Assembly (NCBI RefSeq): GCF_000970305.1
Contig: NZ_CP009517.1
Coordinates: 2,232,001 to 2,296,000, forward strand
DNA length: 64,000 nt
Source: Methanosarcina barkeri 3
GTDB taxonomy: Archaea > Halobacteriota > Methanosarcinia > Methanosarcinales > Methanosarcinaceae
Direction: 5' to 3'
Shown here: positions 42,954 to 52,012 of the stretch, one piece after another
Layout: each line of letters starts with the position of its first letter
How positions within the stretch are numbered: position 1 is the stretch's first letter
Position numbers and translations under genes: made by a program
Notes under the pieces: generated by a model
Seen by the model: the letters and a program-made list of their open reading frames with translations, nothing else
Database searches by the model: none
What the model was told of the DNA's origin: nothing

Positions 42954-43587
42954 AAAGACACTCCATGATTGGGAAATAGTGTAAGAATTCTTGGGGTTTA
43001 GAATGCTTGCGATTATTTAAATATATCTGGTTTTGGATAGAGTGAATATTTCTTACTGTTCTATATCTGTAGGGAATACAAATTTTACTTTCATTGATTG
43101 CGTTTTGTTATCCGGAATCTCTGCAGAAAAGAAACTGTTTTATAATGAACAAATTCCAAAATTATTATCCTTTATTTATACCCGACTTTCCGCAGATGTT
43201 TTCAAAAAAACAATAATTTTCTTGCTATCGGTTTTGGAGAATTTCTCAAAATCTCCTGTTACTATCTCAACTGAAGTTTTGGAAAATCTAGCTGAAAGTT
43301 TTCATTGAAGGTAAAATTGTGAAAATTGTAAGGACATCTGCGGAAAGTAAGTTGGAGCTAAAAAACTGAGAATAATAGATTTAACCTTAACTTGGCGACT
43401 TAATAATCATCATGAAAACCATACAAGTAGAAAAATCCATTCATAAAGAATTCTATTTATATAGTATAGACCTACCTGAAATTTTTTCCGAGTGGAGTAA
43501 CTAACCGATAACTTTACAAAATTAAAATAGAAACTATTTTTAAATAGAATTCTAATTTAAGAGCCTCTCCTGAATGGAGGTTTAATC
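42954..43587. other. Spacer between valS and a GNAT gene
   Basis: AT-rich divergent spacer. A 91-codon plus frame at 43033-43308 has no ribosome binding site and skewed composition and was rejected. The valS promoter should lie near 42990-43030, where ATTTAAATATAT occurs. Confidence 0.4.
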
Positions 43588-44127
43588 TTGCGCGAAATAG
43601 AAACCGATAGAGTAATGATTAGAAAATTTACACCTGCAGATTGGAAAGACTTGTATGATTATCTGTCTGATGCATCAGTTGTGAAATTTGAACCTTATGA
43701 TACTTTTACTGAAGCGCAATGCAAATTAGAAGCAATAAAAAGGTCAAATCAAGAATCTTTTTTGGCAGTTTGCTTGAAAAATACTGATAAATTGATAGGA
43801 AATATTTATATTGAGCAACAATACCCAAAAAAATATTCTACATGGGAGCTCGGATATGTCTTTAACTCTAGATATCAAGGATATGGATATGCGACTGAAA
43901 GTTGTAAAGCAGTTTTAAATTACGCATTTAAAAATCTACAAGCCAGGAGAGTCATTGCCATGTGCAATCCTCAAAACAAAGCATCATGGAAACTGCTGGA
44001 ACGATTACATTTTCGAAAAGAAGGCCATTTACTCAAAAACATATATTTTAAGTCTGATGAACAAGGAAACCCTATTTGGCAAGATACTTATGAGTATGCA
44101 ATATTATTTGACGAATGGCTATCCTAA
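43588..44127 (+). CDS. GNAT acetyltransferase, RimJ/RimL-like
   Basis: 179 residues from TTG 43588, preceded by TGGAGGT. It opens with REIETDRVMIRKFTPADWKD, the typical ribosomal-protein-acetyltransferase beginning (ETxRLxLR), and contains the acetyl-CoA loop FNSRYQGYGYATESCKAVLN and ARRVIAMCNPQNKASWKLLE. Members acetylate protein N-termini or small molecules. The gene is more AT-rich than its neighbours, which could mean acquisition. Confidence 0.92.
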   Translation: MREIETDRVMIRKFTPADWKDLYDYLSDASVVKFEPYDTFTEAQCKLEAIKRSNQESFLAVCLKNTDKLIGNIYIEQQYPKKYSTWELGYVFNSRYQGYGYATESCKAVLNYAFKNLQARRVIAMCNPQNKASWKLLERLHFRKEGHLLKNIYFKSDEQGNPIWQDTYEYAILFDEWLS

Positions 44128-44379
44128 ACTACAAGGCATAACTCTGTTTTTGGTATGTAAGCAGATTGATATAATTAATCCATATTTAATTATTTAGCTC
44201 TCCATGCAATATGTATAGCTGGAATTTTCAAACAACTTGAAGCTGACAAATTGATCGATGGAAAATTTCCACCAGATAAAGAAGTTCCACTCAACGAAAA
44301 GCTTTAACTCGATGAAAACTTCCACTCAATGATGAACGTCCTAAACAATAAAATCGCAATGTCGCTCTTTGCCTTCCAG

Positions 44380-45258
44380 TTAAAGTTCGATCGTGTCAGA
44401 CCGGGGATCGGTAATTGATCTCAGTTCGGAACCGATGAGATTTACCGCAAGAACAAACAGCATTATCGTGCCTCCTGAAGATAAAGCCATCATAGGTGCA
44501 GTCTGAAGGTATACAAGTCCATCTTTCAGGATTGTTCCCAATTCCGGAGTAGGAGGCTGAACCCCAAGCCCTAAAAACCCTAGCCCGGAAATTGAAATAA
44601 TCTTGGATCCCAATCCAAGTGTTGCGATCTCAGTAATAGGTCCAAAAATATTGGGAAGAATATGTCGGAAAAGAACGTATTTATCAGATGCTCCAATTGC
44701 TCTCGCTGCCTCAACGAATCCGCTATTTTTCAGCGAAAGAGTGGAACCCCGGATTAACCGTGCATACTTTGCCCAGCCAGGAATGGAAAGTGATAGAATG
44801 ATTCCTGCAGGACTTGGACCTACTACTCCCACAATCGCAATTGAAAGAACTATACTGGGGAAAGCAAGAAAGATATCTGCCAATCGCATCAAGAAAGCAT
44901 CACATCTGCTGAAATAACCTGCATACATTCCTATTATAATTCCTGCAGGCACGATAATTAGAGTTGAAACAATTGCAATGAAGAACGAAGTCTGTGCACC
45001 ATATAATATACGGCTGAAAATACACCTTCCAAACTGGTCTGTCCCAAGAGGAAAAGATGCTGATGGAGTAGATAACCTTTCTTCAAGATGCATCTCTGCA
45101 GGGTTATGTGGAGAAATCACCGGAGCCATTACAGCCATCATGGAGATAAAAATGAACAGCAGAACTCCTATTGTAAGTGTTAGATTGCTCCGTAAAACTC
45201 CCCATACTCTTTTCACTTCGGAAACTACCAGTTTTTCGCCAAAGTATAAGTGTTCCAT
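44380..45258 (-). CDS. ABC importer permease, DppC/NikC type
   Basis: 292 residues. N-terminal helix, a periplasm-type loop, then five helices typical of BPD permeases. The EAA loop that contacts the ATPase is GFVEAARAIGASDKYVLFRH (about 182-201). Together with the downstream-numbered partner permease it forms the membrane channel of a peptide/nickel-type importer. Last gene of the transcription unit, 14 bases after the other permease gene. AGGAAGAG precedes ATG 45258. Confidence 0.93.
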   Translation of the reverse strand: MEHLYFGEKLVVSEVKRVWGVLRSNLTLTIGVLLFIFISMMAVMAPVISPHNPAEMHLEERLSTPSASFPLGTDQFGRCIFSRILYGAQTSFFIAIVSTLIIVPAGIIIGMYAGYFSRCDAFLMRLADIFLAFPSIVLSIAIVGVVGPSPAGIILSLSIPGWAKYARLIRGSTLSLKNSGFVEAARAIGASDKYVLFRHILPNIFGPITEIATLGLGSKIISISGLGFLGLGVQPPTPELGTILKDGLVYLQTAPMMALSSGGTIMLFVLAVNLIGSELRSITDPRSDTIEL

Positions 45259-45272
45259 AAATACTCTTCCTA

Positions 45273-46217
45273 TTATTCTCCCTGAGCCCTGACTGATGGG
45301 TCGAGATAAAGCTGGACGAGATCGACAAAGAGATTAATAAGCACTACAATCATCGCGAAGGTAAGCATACATCCCTGCATCACCATGATGTCCATCGAAG
45401 AAACAGAGTTAACAAGAAGCCTCCCAAGTCCTGGAAGTGCAAAAACACTTTCAATGGTAACTGCCCCTCCGAAAATCCATCCGAACTGGGTACCCATATA
45501 TATAATGACAGGGAGCAATGCATTCTTTAAAGCATGTCGTTGAATAATTTTTCTACGGCTGAGCCCTTTTGCACGTGCTGTCCTCATATAATCCTGCTCA
45601 AGCGTTTCAATCATACTTGTCCTCATGATACGCATTGTAATTGCAATAAGGCCAACCGAGAGGGTCAGGGATGGAAGAATGAAATACTCTATTCCTCCTG
45701 TTCCTGCAATCGGAAAGATATCCAGATAGATGCCTCCTGCAAGCATAAAAACTATAGCAACAAAATATTCAGGGCTCGAGAGGCAAACTATTGAAGTAAG
45801 CCTGCAAATATGGTCTACAAACCCGTTCTGTCTCAGAGCTGCTGCAATTCCAAGCGGAATAGCTATGATAGCCGAGAATAGCATTGAAATAGAGGCTAGA
45901 CAAAAGGTCGTGGGCAGAGCACGTATTATCTCTTCAAGAGTACTCCTTTTTGTCTGATAGGAATATCCAAGATCTCCATGCACAACCCTTGAAATCCATT
46001 TTAGATAGCTGACATGCCATGGATCGTCAAGCCCCATTTCTTCATGAAGTCTGGCTACTGCCTCTTTAGGTGGGCTTTCGGTACCAAGAGTAGCCCTGAG
46101 CGTAATTTCAGCTGGATCTCCTGGCGAAAGGGAAATCACTGCAAAAGTGATGAGGGATATCCCTACCATGACCTGTATCATTTGAAATAGACGGTTCAGT
46201 ATAATTCTACGTATCAT
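45273..46217 (-). CDS. ABC importer permease, DppB/NikB type
   Basis: 314 residues with six membrane helices. The opening MIRRIILNRLFQMIQVMVGI and the EAA loop YMRTARAKGLSRRKIIQRHA (about 210-229) are characteristic of the DppB/NikB group. Pairs with the DppC-type permease encoded just downstream. Located 50 bases after the binding-protein gene on the same strand. Confidence 0.94.
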   Translation of the reverse strand: MIRRIILNRLFQMIQVMVGISLITFAVISLSPGDPAEITLRATLGTESPPKEAVARLHEEMGLDDPWHVSYLKWISRVVHGDLGYSYQTKRSTLEEIIRALPTTFCLASISMLFSAIIAIPLGIAAALRQNGFVDHICRLTSIVCLSSPEYFVAIVFMLAGGIYLDIFPIAGTGGIEYFILPSLTLSVGLIAITMRIMRTSMIETLEQDYMRTARAKGLSRRKIIQRHALKNALLPVIIYMGTQFGWIFGGAVTIESVFALPGLGRLLVNSVSSMDIMVMQGCMLTFAMIVVLINLFVDLVQLYLDPSVRAQGE

Positions 46218-46267
46218 TCTTACTCAAACTCTTTTAAATAAAAAAGTACGTGGGTAAAATACCCACA

Positions 46268-47827
46268 TCAGGCAATTGAGACATTCTGCAGGTCTAAAGA
46301 GTACTCTGTAGGATGGAGATGATATCCCTTTATGTTCGAAGTTGTGACGTCAATATTAACGTAGTAGTTAAGATATGCAACCGGGGCTTCTTCGACAACA
46401 ATTTCCTGAACTTCATCATAGAGTTTCTTTCTGACAGCTTCATCGGAAGTAGTTCTGGCCTGTTCAATCAGCTTATCTACAGTATCATTGTGCCAGCGAT
46501 ATGCTCCCCAACCGTCGCCTGAAGTACCATTTGAATGATAGTCCGTCATCATTATCTCATCAGGATCAGGTACGAAAAGTAATCCTCTTCCTACAAGGTA
46601 CATATCAAAATTCCCTTTATTCCTCTGGGCGTTTGAAGCATCGGTATTGAGAACCTTAAGTTCTGTCTTTATACCTACTTTTTCAAGCTGCTGCTGGATC
46701 ACCTCAGCGATCGGCGGCAGTTCTGCTCTTTCAGGATAAGTGACTAATGTAATTTTTAAAGGCTTGCCGTTTTTATCAAGAATTCCATCCCCATCCGAGT
46801 CGGTCCATCCTGCTTCATTAAGGAGTTTTTTTGCTTTTTCCGTGTCATAAGTATAAGGAGCAATATCCTTGTTTGCCCAGTAAAACTGAGGAGGAAAAAG
46901 TCCTGCTGCTGTGTTTCCGTATCCGTAAAGGACAGAATTCACTATTGCTTCTCTATCTATAGCGTAATTAATAGCCTGACGTACTTTTTTATCGTTGAAG
47001 GGCTCCTTTTCCGTATTGAAAGCAATCATCCTTACACGAGCAATCGGCTGCTCAAGGACTGTATAATCAGCCTTTTCTGTATATTTATCAGCAATATCGG
47101 GCGAAAGAATCATTGCTACCTGAATGTCCTTACTGTCGAGGAGCATCTTTCTTGTAAGTTCTTCAGGAATTACCCGATATACCACCTTATCAACTGAAGC
47201 AACATGTCCCCAGTAATCCGGATTCTTGACGACAACAATTTCTTCTTCCGGTTTCCAGGACTCAAAGATAAAAGGTCCTGTACCGATAGGCTTTGTCACG
47301 TTTCCGCTTGCATCATAAGACCCGGGAGCTAGGGCAACACTTTCTCCTTTGGAAAGATAGGCAGGAAGTGCAGGGAAAGTTGAATTGAGGCTGATCACTA
47401 ATGTCAGGTTATCGGGAGTTTCAATCGACGTTACAGGAATTTTTCCGAATGTTGATGCCGACTGGATAAAGGATCTTTCGAGAGATTTTTTCATAACCTC
47501 GGCTGTGAAAGATGTCCCATCATGGAATAGGACTCCCTCTCTCAATTTGAATGTCCATTTTTTTCCATCGCTGGAAACTTCCCATGATTTTGCAAGATTT
47601 GGGATAATTTTTCCCTCATAATCAACTCCTACAAGAGTTTCTGCGTATTCTAGCCTCTGCGGCATATAACCCGATAGGTGAGGATCAATAGAGGTTGGAC
47701 TCCATTGACCTGAAATGTATAATGTTTGAGATGTTTGATTTTCTTCTTTTTGTTCTTTGTCTGTACAACCTGCTCCCAGGACAACGAGAGCCAGCAAAAT
47801 AAATAGAATTCCCTCTTTTCTTTTCAT
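46268..47827 (-). CDS. ABC importer substrate-binding lipoprotein, peptide/nickel family
   Basis: 519 residues from ATG 47827, preferred because GGTGTGAT lies just upstream (a TTG at 47836 is also in frame). Signal peptide with FILLALVVLGAGC lipobox, so membrane-anchored outside the cell. SBP family 5 (OppA/DppA/NikA): STSIDPHLSGYMPQRLEYAE, WEVSSDGKKWTFKLREGVLF, HDGTSFTAEV, then AINYAIDREAIVNSVLYGYG. The ligand may be a peptide, nickel complex or opine-type metallophore; the family does not decide. The Ca-like DSDGDGILDKNGK loop near residue 345 is a dockerin-type calcium motif sometimes seen in this family. Confidence 0.93.
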   Translation of the reverse strand: MKRKEGILFILLALVVLGAGCTDKEQKEENQTSQTLYISGQWSPTSIDPHLSGYMPQRLEYAETLVGVDYEGKIIPNLAKSWEVSSDGKKWTFKLREGVLFHDGTSFTAEVMKKSLERSFIQSASTFGKIPVTSIETPDNLTLVISLNSTFPALPAYLSKGESVALAPGSYDASGNVTKPIGTGPFIFESWKPEEEIVVVKNPDYWGHVASVDKVVYRVIPEELTRKMLLDSKDIQVAMILSPDIADKYTEKADYTVLEQPIARVRMIAFNTEKEPFNDKKVRQAINYAIDREAIVNSVLYGYGNTAAGLFPPQFYWANKDIAPYTYDTEKAKKLLNEAGWTDSDGDGILDKNGKPLKITLVTYPERAELPPIAEVIQQQLEKVGIKTELKVLNTDASNAQRNKGNFDMYLVGRGLLFVPDPDEIMMTDYHSNGTSGDGWGAYRWHNDTVDKLIEQARTTSDEAVRKKLYDEVQEIVVEEAPVAYLNYYVNIDVTTSNIKGYHLHPTEYSLDLQNVSIA

Positions 47828-47950
47828 GTTTGCCAATCACACCCGATACTGTTACATATTAACATTAAACTCTGCAAAAATTACGTGAACTGGAAGTTTT
47901 AGAGTAATCGTCTTAAGTTTGGGTAACCTGTTGTGATAATTCAGAACGAT

Positions 47951-48042
47951 TTGTTGGGACAACCCGGGAAAACTGTTAAGACAATCCGGGAAAACTTGTT
48001 AGGACAATCCAGGAGAATTTGTTAAGACAATCCTGGACTTAT
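47951..48042. repeat. 23-bp tandem repeat, four copies, inside the ABC cluster
   Basis: TTGTTAGGACAATCCGGGAA followed by AAC recurs four times with substitutions in the gap between the ATPase genes and the binding-protein gene. It may separate the cluster into two transcripts or simply be an expanded spacer. Confidence 0.85.
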
Positions 48043-48109
48043 TTGAGTAAACACCTGGCATGCAGTTGTATCGCTAAAATCCATCAGGAGATATCGAGAG
48101 AATGCACGA

Positions 48110-48157
48110 TTATCAAGCAGATGAGTTATCAAGCAGATGAGTTATCAAGCAAATGAA
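48110..48157. repeat. 16-bp tandem repeat reaching into the 3' end of an ATPase gene
   Basis: TTATCAAGCAGATGAG occurs at 48110 and 48126, and a variant at 48142 runs into the last codons of the ABC ATPase gene whose stop is at 48145-48147 on the minus strand. Confidence 0.9.
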
Positions 48158-49059
48158 AAGTTATGGCAACGCACCCGTCTATCTTCATATTCCATCATTT
48201 CAGGGCTGTACAGGCATTTTTCGGTCTTTTTCGGGCAGAATTGATAATATACGCATGAACCTGGAATCTTCTTCCCTTGAGGTTCCGATGGATGTAAGGA
48301 GCCGGAATCCGAGATTGATGTTATTCTACGAGTAAATGGATGGTAGGGCCTATCCAGAACACCTTGTCCCTCTTCTACGATCTGTCCGGCAAACATTACA
48401 GCTGTCCGGTCTCCAATAGCGTGTGCAAGTCCCTGGTCGTGAGTAATGAAGAGAAGGGCACATCTGAGGTCTTGCTGAAGTGTTTTCAGAAGATGTATAA
48501 TAGATGCCTGGGTGGACACGTCAAGCATTGAAGTCGGTTCATCACATATGAGAAAGGCAGGCTCAAGCGCGATAGCACGAGCAATAACAGCACGCTGCAA
48601 TTCTCCACCGCTGAGTTGATGTGGATATCGGGCTGCCTGCTCAGGTTCAAGACCAACAAGCCCAATAAGTCTTTTCAGCTCTTCTTCAATCTGCCTTCCG
48701 CGTAACAAATCAGGATGTATGCGAAAAGGTTCACAGATTGAGTGAGCTATCTTCCACCTGGGGTTCAGGGAGCTTTCAGGCTGTTGTGGCACAATCTGAA
48801 TTTTTTTCCGGATAGAGTGGAGTTCTTTTCCCTTCAGCCCTTTAAGAGCCTGGCCCTCAAAGAATATCTCTCCCCGTGTTGGAGGAATAAGCAAGAGAAG
48901 CAATCTTGAGAGAGTGGACTTTCCACATCCGCTCTCTCCTACAAGAGTGAGGGTCTCTCCAGCTTCTATCCTGATATTTACATTGTCAACAGCAGTGATC
49001 CGGTTTTTTCCCGTAGAGGTGGGAGAGAATATTTTTGTCAGGCCTCTTCCTTCAATCAT
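48145..49059 (-). CDS. ABC importer ATPase, DppF/NikE type
   Basis: 304 residues from ATG 49059 (AAGGAGAAGG lies directly upstream; the frame is open to 49077). Walker A GESGCGKST, signature LSGGELQRAVIARAI, Walker B FLICDEPTSMLD, then the H-loop FITHDQ. The C-terminal oligopeptide-type extension has CVYYQFCPKKTEKCLYSP, the cysteine pattern common in OppD/OppF ATPases. It powers import with the second ATPase at 49087. The start region is tandemly duplicated (see findings). Confidence 0.95.
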   Translation of the reverse strand: MIEGRGLTKIFSPTSTGKNRITAVDNVNIRIEAGETLTLVGESGCGKSTLSRLLLLLIPPTRGEIFFEGQALKGLKGKELHSIRKKIQIVPQQPESSLNPRWKIAHSICEPFRIHPDLLRGRQIEEELKRLIGLVGLEPEQAARYPHQLSGGELQRAVIARAIALEPAFLICDEPTSMLDVSTQASIIHLLKTLQQDLRCALLFITHDQGLAHAIGDRTAVMFAGQIVEEGQGVLDRPYHPFTRRITSISDSGSLHPSEPQGKKIPGSCVYYQFCPKKTEKCLYSPEMMEYEDRRVRCHNFSFA

Positions 49060-49086
49060 GCAACCTTCTCCTTTCAATCATGGAAC

Positions 49087-50034
49087 TTACTCCCTTCGAT
49101 CATACAACCAGCATCTGACAGCCGATCCTTCCGGAAAAGGGATGAGCGGAGGCTCAATCCTGCACCTTTCTATTGCAGATGTGCATCGAAACCTGAACCT
49201 ACAGCCTCCATCCTTTTCTTCTGAATCTTCTGTTCCGGATGGTATGGGGTGAAGACCGTTCTCAGGGAGCGAACGAAGTAGTCCCCTGGAATAGGGGTGC
49301 AGTGGCCCATCAAAAAACGCCTGCCTCTCTCTTATTTCCACTATCCTCCCGGAATACATAACTGCAATCCTGTCCGCGAGGTTTTGGACAAACGGCAGAT
49401 CATGTGTGATGAGAATTAGAGTAATTCCTTCCTTACATAAAACCCGAAGCAGGTAAGTAATAGCCTGCTTATTCATTATGTCTATACCCTTTGTAGGCTC
49501 GTCTGCAACGAGTACTTCCGGATGGCCTGAGATTCCCATCGCAACAAGCGAGCGTTGAAGCATTCCACCACTGAATGAGTAAGGATAGGAGTCTATTCTT
49601 TCTTCTGGGGGAATTATTCTTACGAATTGAAGAAGTTCAAGAACCTTCTTTCTAATTTTAGTTTTGTCCTTTTCTATATGAAGAGAGATTGGTTCTCCGA
49701 TCTGGTTTCCCACAGTCATCGAAGGATTCATTGCTCCTGTAGGGTTTTGCGGAACCCATGCAATCTTTCTGCCACGGATCATTTCAAGTTCATTTTCAGA
49801 AAGAGTTAGAAGATTATCTCCATGATAGCGTATAACTCCGTTTACAGTGCAGTTTGCAGGCAAGAGCCCCAGTAGCGCCAGTCCCAGTACAGATTTTCCG
49901 CTACCGCTTTCCCCTATAATTGCAAGTGCCTCGGGCTGTTCAATGTTAATATCAACCCCATCAACCGCCCTGATGACGGTGCTTGAAACGGGAAAATGTA
50001 CATACAGCTGTTGAATATCAAGAATCATGGTCAT
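49087..50034 (-). CDS. ABC importer ATPase, DppD/NikD type
   Basis: 315 residues. Walker A GESGSGKSVLG, signature SFSGGMLQRSLVAMGIS, Walker B LVADEPTKGIDIM, H-loop LITHDLPFV. A C-terminal extension with CRFRFRCTSAIERCRIEPP carries the cysteines usual in the peptide-transport branch. First gene of the importer cluster, divergent from two methyltransferase genes 152 bases away. It ends 27 bases before the next ATPase start. Confidence 0.95.
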   Translation of the reverse strand: MTMILDIQQLYVHFPVSSTVIRAVDGVDINIEQPEALAIIGESGSGKSVLGLALLGLLPANCTVNGVIRYHGDNLLTLSENELEMIRGRKIAWVPQNPTGAMNPSMTVGNQIGEPISLHIEKDKTKIRKKVLELLQFVRIIPPEERIDSYPYSFSGGMLQRSLVAMGISGHPEVLVADEPTKGIDIMNKQAITYLLRVLCKEGITLILITHDLPFVQNLADRIAVMYSGRIVEIRERQAFFDGPLHPYSRGLLRSLPENGLHPIPSGTEDSEEKDGGCRFRFRCTSAIERCRIEPPLIPFPEGSAVRCWLYDRRE

Positions 50035-50186
50035 CTTGCTACATCTGCATATCTTTTATCATAACAATTACAGGGTGTATGTTGTTACTATTTATATTCT
50101 TTTTCATATATTTCGCCATAATAAAGAAATAAATTATTATATCTTAACACTAATAATTGGATAATTAGTATTTTAGAAGGAATAGT

Positions 50187-50993
50187 ATGATTACACAAAT
50201 TGATTGGGAGACAACCTGGGCTGCAGGTATTAATGAAATGAATAGGCTTTCTACCACAAATTACTGGAATCAAAGGGCAGAAGATTATTCTGACATGGTA
50301 CTGGCAAGTGATTGTAATCATGGACGTAATATCCTCAACTTGTTTGAAAAGGAAGGCCTACTGCAGAAGGATTGGCATATTTTAGATATAGCATCCGGGC
50401 CTGGCGCAATAACGATCCCATTTGCAGAAAAAGTATGCAGAGTGACTGCTGTAGAGCCTGCTGATAGGATGGCAGCAGCATTGATGTCATATGCGCAGAA
50501 CAGAGGGCTTTCCAATATCGAAATAATCCCTAAGACCTGGCAGGAAGTGGATGAGGCAGTTTATTTAAAAAACTATGATCTGGTTATCTGCTGCCATGCA
50601 CTCTGGCAATTTTCGGACATTCTTTCTCAGGTCCGGCGGATGGAGGCAGTGTCCAGAGGATACTGTTGCCTTGCTCATGGGCTTGAGGCTCCTTCAGAAA
50701 GCCGAAAACTAACGGAAGATCTCGGGATAGATGACGGTGAATTTGACCAGTTCATCACAGTGTTCAATCTTCTCAATGATTCTGGAGCATGTCCAAACGT
50801 TGATGCGATCGATTACACACTTACGAGGTCAGTTACCTCAGCAATTACTTCAGTTGAGAAACTTGTAGAGAAATATCGACCTCTTAACTCCAGGGATAGT
50901 GAAATGATTCAGAAACACGTTCAAAATCATGCAAAAGAGGGCATGTATCAGGTTAGCGGCAGGATGGGAGTACTATGGTGGAGGGTAGCATGA
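50187..50993 (+). CDS. Class I SAM-dependent methyltransferase, first of two paralogues
   Basis: 268 residues. Start ATG 50187 after AGAAGGAATAGT. SAM-binding motif I is LDIASGPGAITIPFAEKVC (about 69-87), followed by RVTAVEPADRMA, where the glutamate binds the SAM ribose. The N-terminal part (YWNQRAEDYSDMVLAS) is typical of this methyltransferase group. The stop overlaps the next ATG by four bases (ATGA). It is divergent from an ABC importer of the peptide/nickel family and shares the promoter region. Substrate unknown; methylation of a transported small molecule or metal ligand is one possibility. Confidence 0.9.
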   Translation: MITQIDWETTWAAGINEMNRLSTTNYWNQRAEDYSDMVLASDCNHGRNILNLFEKEGLLQKDWHILDIASGPGAITIPFAEKVCRVTAVEPADRMAAALMSYAQNRGLSNIEIIPKTWQEVDEAVYLKNYDLVICCHALWQFSDILSQVRRMEAVSRGYCCLAHGLEAPSESRKLTEDLGIDDGEFDQFITVFNLLNDSGACPNVDAIDYTLTRSVTSAITSVEKLVEKYRPLNSRDSEMIQKHVQNHAKEGMYQVSGRMGVLWWRVA

Positions 50994-51862
50994 CCTCCGA
51001 CTCTCTTACAACCACTATAGACTGGGTGAGATACTGGGAAGACAGTTATGATGCCAGGTCAAAGACTATGTTCAGGGACTATGAGATCGATGACTGGAGT
51101 GAAAGGGCAGAGGACTACTCAGAATCCAGGCGGACAAATAATTACGAGTTCGGAGAATCAGTATACTCTACCCTTGCCCTCCATGGAATCGTTTCTCCTC
51201 ACTCCAGGGTCCTTGAAGTTGGTGCAGGTCCTGGAACATTTGTAATACCCTTCGCAAGGAGGGTTGACCATGTAACTGCTGTTGAACCTGCCGAGGGAAT
51301 GAGACACATGATATCTCAAAATGCTTTGGAAGCCGGAGTGAGTAACTATGATATTATTCCGAAAATCTGGCAGGATATAAACATTGAAGATTTCAGGAAG
51401 CAGTATGACCTTACTATCACCTCAACCGTCATATGGATGTTTCGTGACATTATGACCCAGATAAGCCGGATGGAAGAGTTAACACGGGGATATTGCTGTG
51501 TGGTTGGTGGAGTTGGCACAGGGCAAACATTTGAAGCCGAACTCTGGAAGAAAATCATGGGCAATACACCTTATCCTCAGTACCCTGAATACCCTTTGAT
51601 CTATAATTTACTTTACACGTGCGGAAGAATTCCTCATGTAAGGCTTATCAATTATACAAGTAAGAGAACACCTGAGAACATGCTCAGGATGTACAGGATT
51701 TTCTACTCAATCTATACGGAGGTCACACCTGAGATTGAGGAGATTATTCGAGAGGCGTTGTACAGTGACTCTGGAGAAGAAGCATGTGTCAGAAAATATC
51801 GATCGGCTGTAGTCTGGTGGAATCCGGCTGTTCGAAGAAAAGAATTAAAAGGTATTGCCTGA
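50990..51862 (+). CDS. Class I SAM-dependent methyltransferase, second paralogue
   Basis: 290 residues from ATG 50990, which has GGAGGG four bases upstream and overlaps the preceding stop. SAM motif I is VLEVGAGPGTFVIPFARRV, then HVTAVEPAEGMR. It shares with its neighbour the N-terminal pattern (SERAEDYSESR) and the segment MEELTRGYCCVVGG (MEAVSRGYCCLAHG in the other). The two genes arose by duplication and are translated together, suggesting two successive methylations or a heterodimer. Confidence 0.9.
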   Translation: MTSDSLTTTIDWVRYWEDSYDARSKTMFRDYEIDDWSERAEDYSESRRTNNYEFGESVYSTLALHGIVSPHSRVLEVGAGPGTFVIPFARRVDHVTAVEPAEGMRHMISQNALEAGVSNYDIIPKIWQDINIEDFRKQYDLTITSTVIWMFRDIMTQISRMEELTRGYCCVVGGVGTGQTFEAELWKKIMGNTPYPQYPEYPLIYNLLYTCGRIPHVRLINYTSKRTPENMLRMYRIFYSIYTEVTPEIEEIIREALYSDSGEEACVRKYRSAVVWWNPAVRRKELKGIA

Positions 51863-52012
51863 AATTTCGGACAGATTGAATAAAAGTATGCATGAAGAAA
51901 AAGAAGAAAAAGAAGAAAAACGAATAAACATAAGTAATTGGGATAAACACTGAGCGGGTCTTCTCCCAGACATTTTTTGAAGAATTTTTTGAAGAGAGCG
52001 AATTTTATGGAA

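Noticed and set aside
43033-43308. 91-codon frame upstream of the RimJ-like gene
   Set aside because: AT-driven hydrophobic composition, no Shine-Dalgarno site, no recognisable motif.
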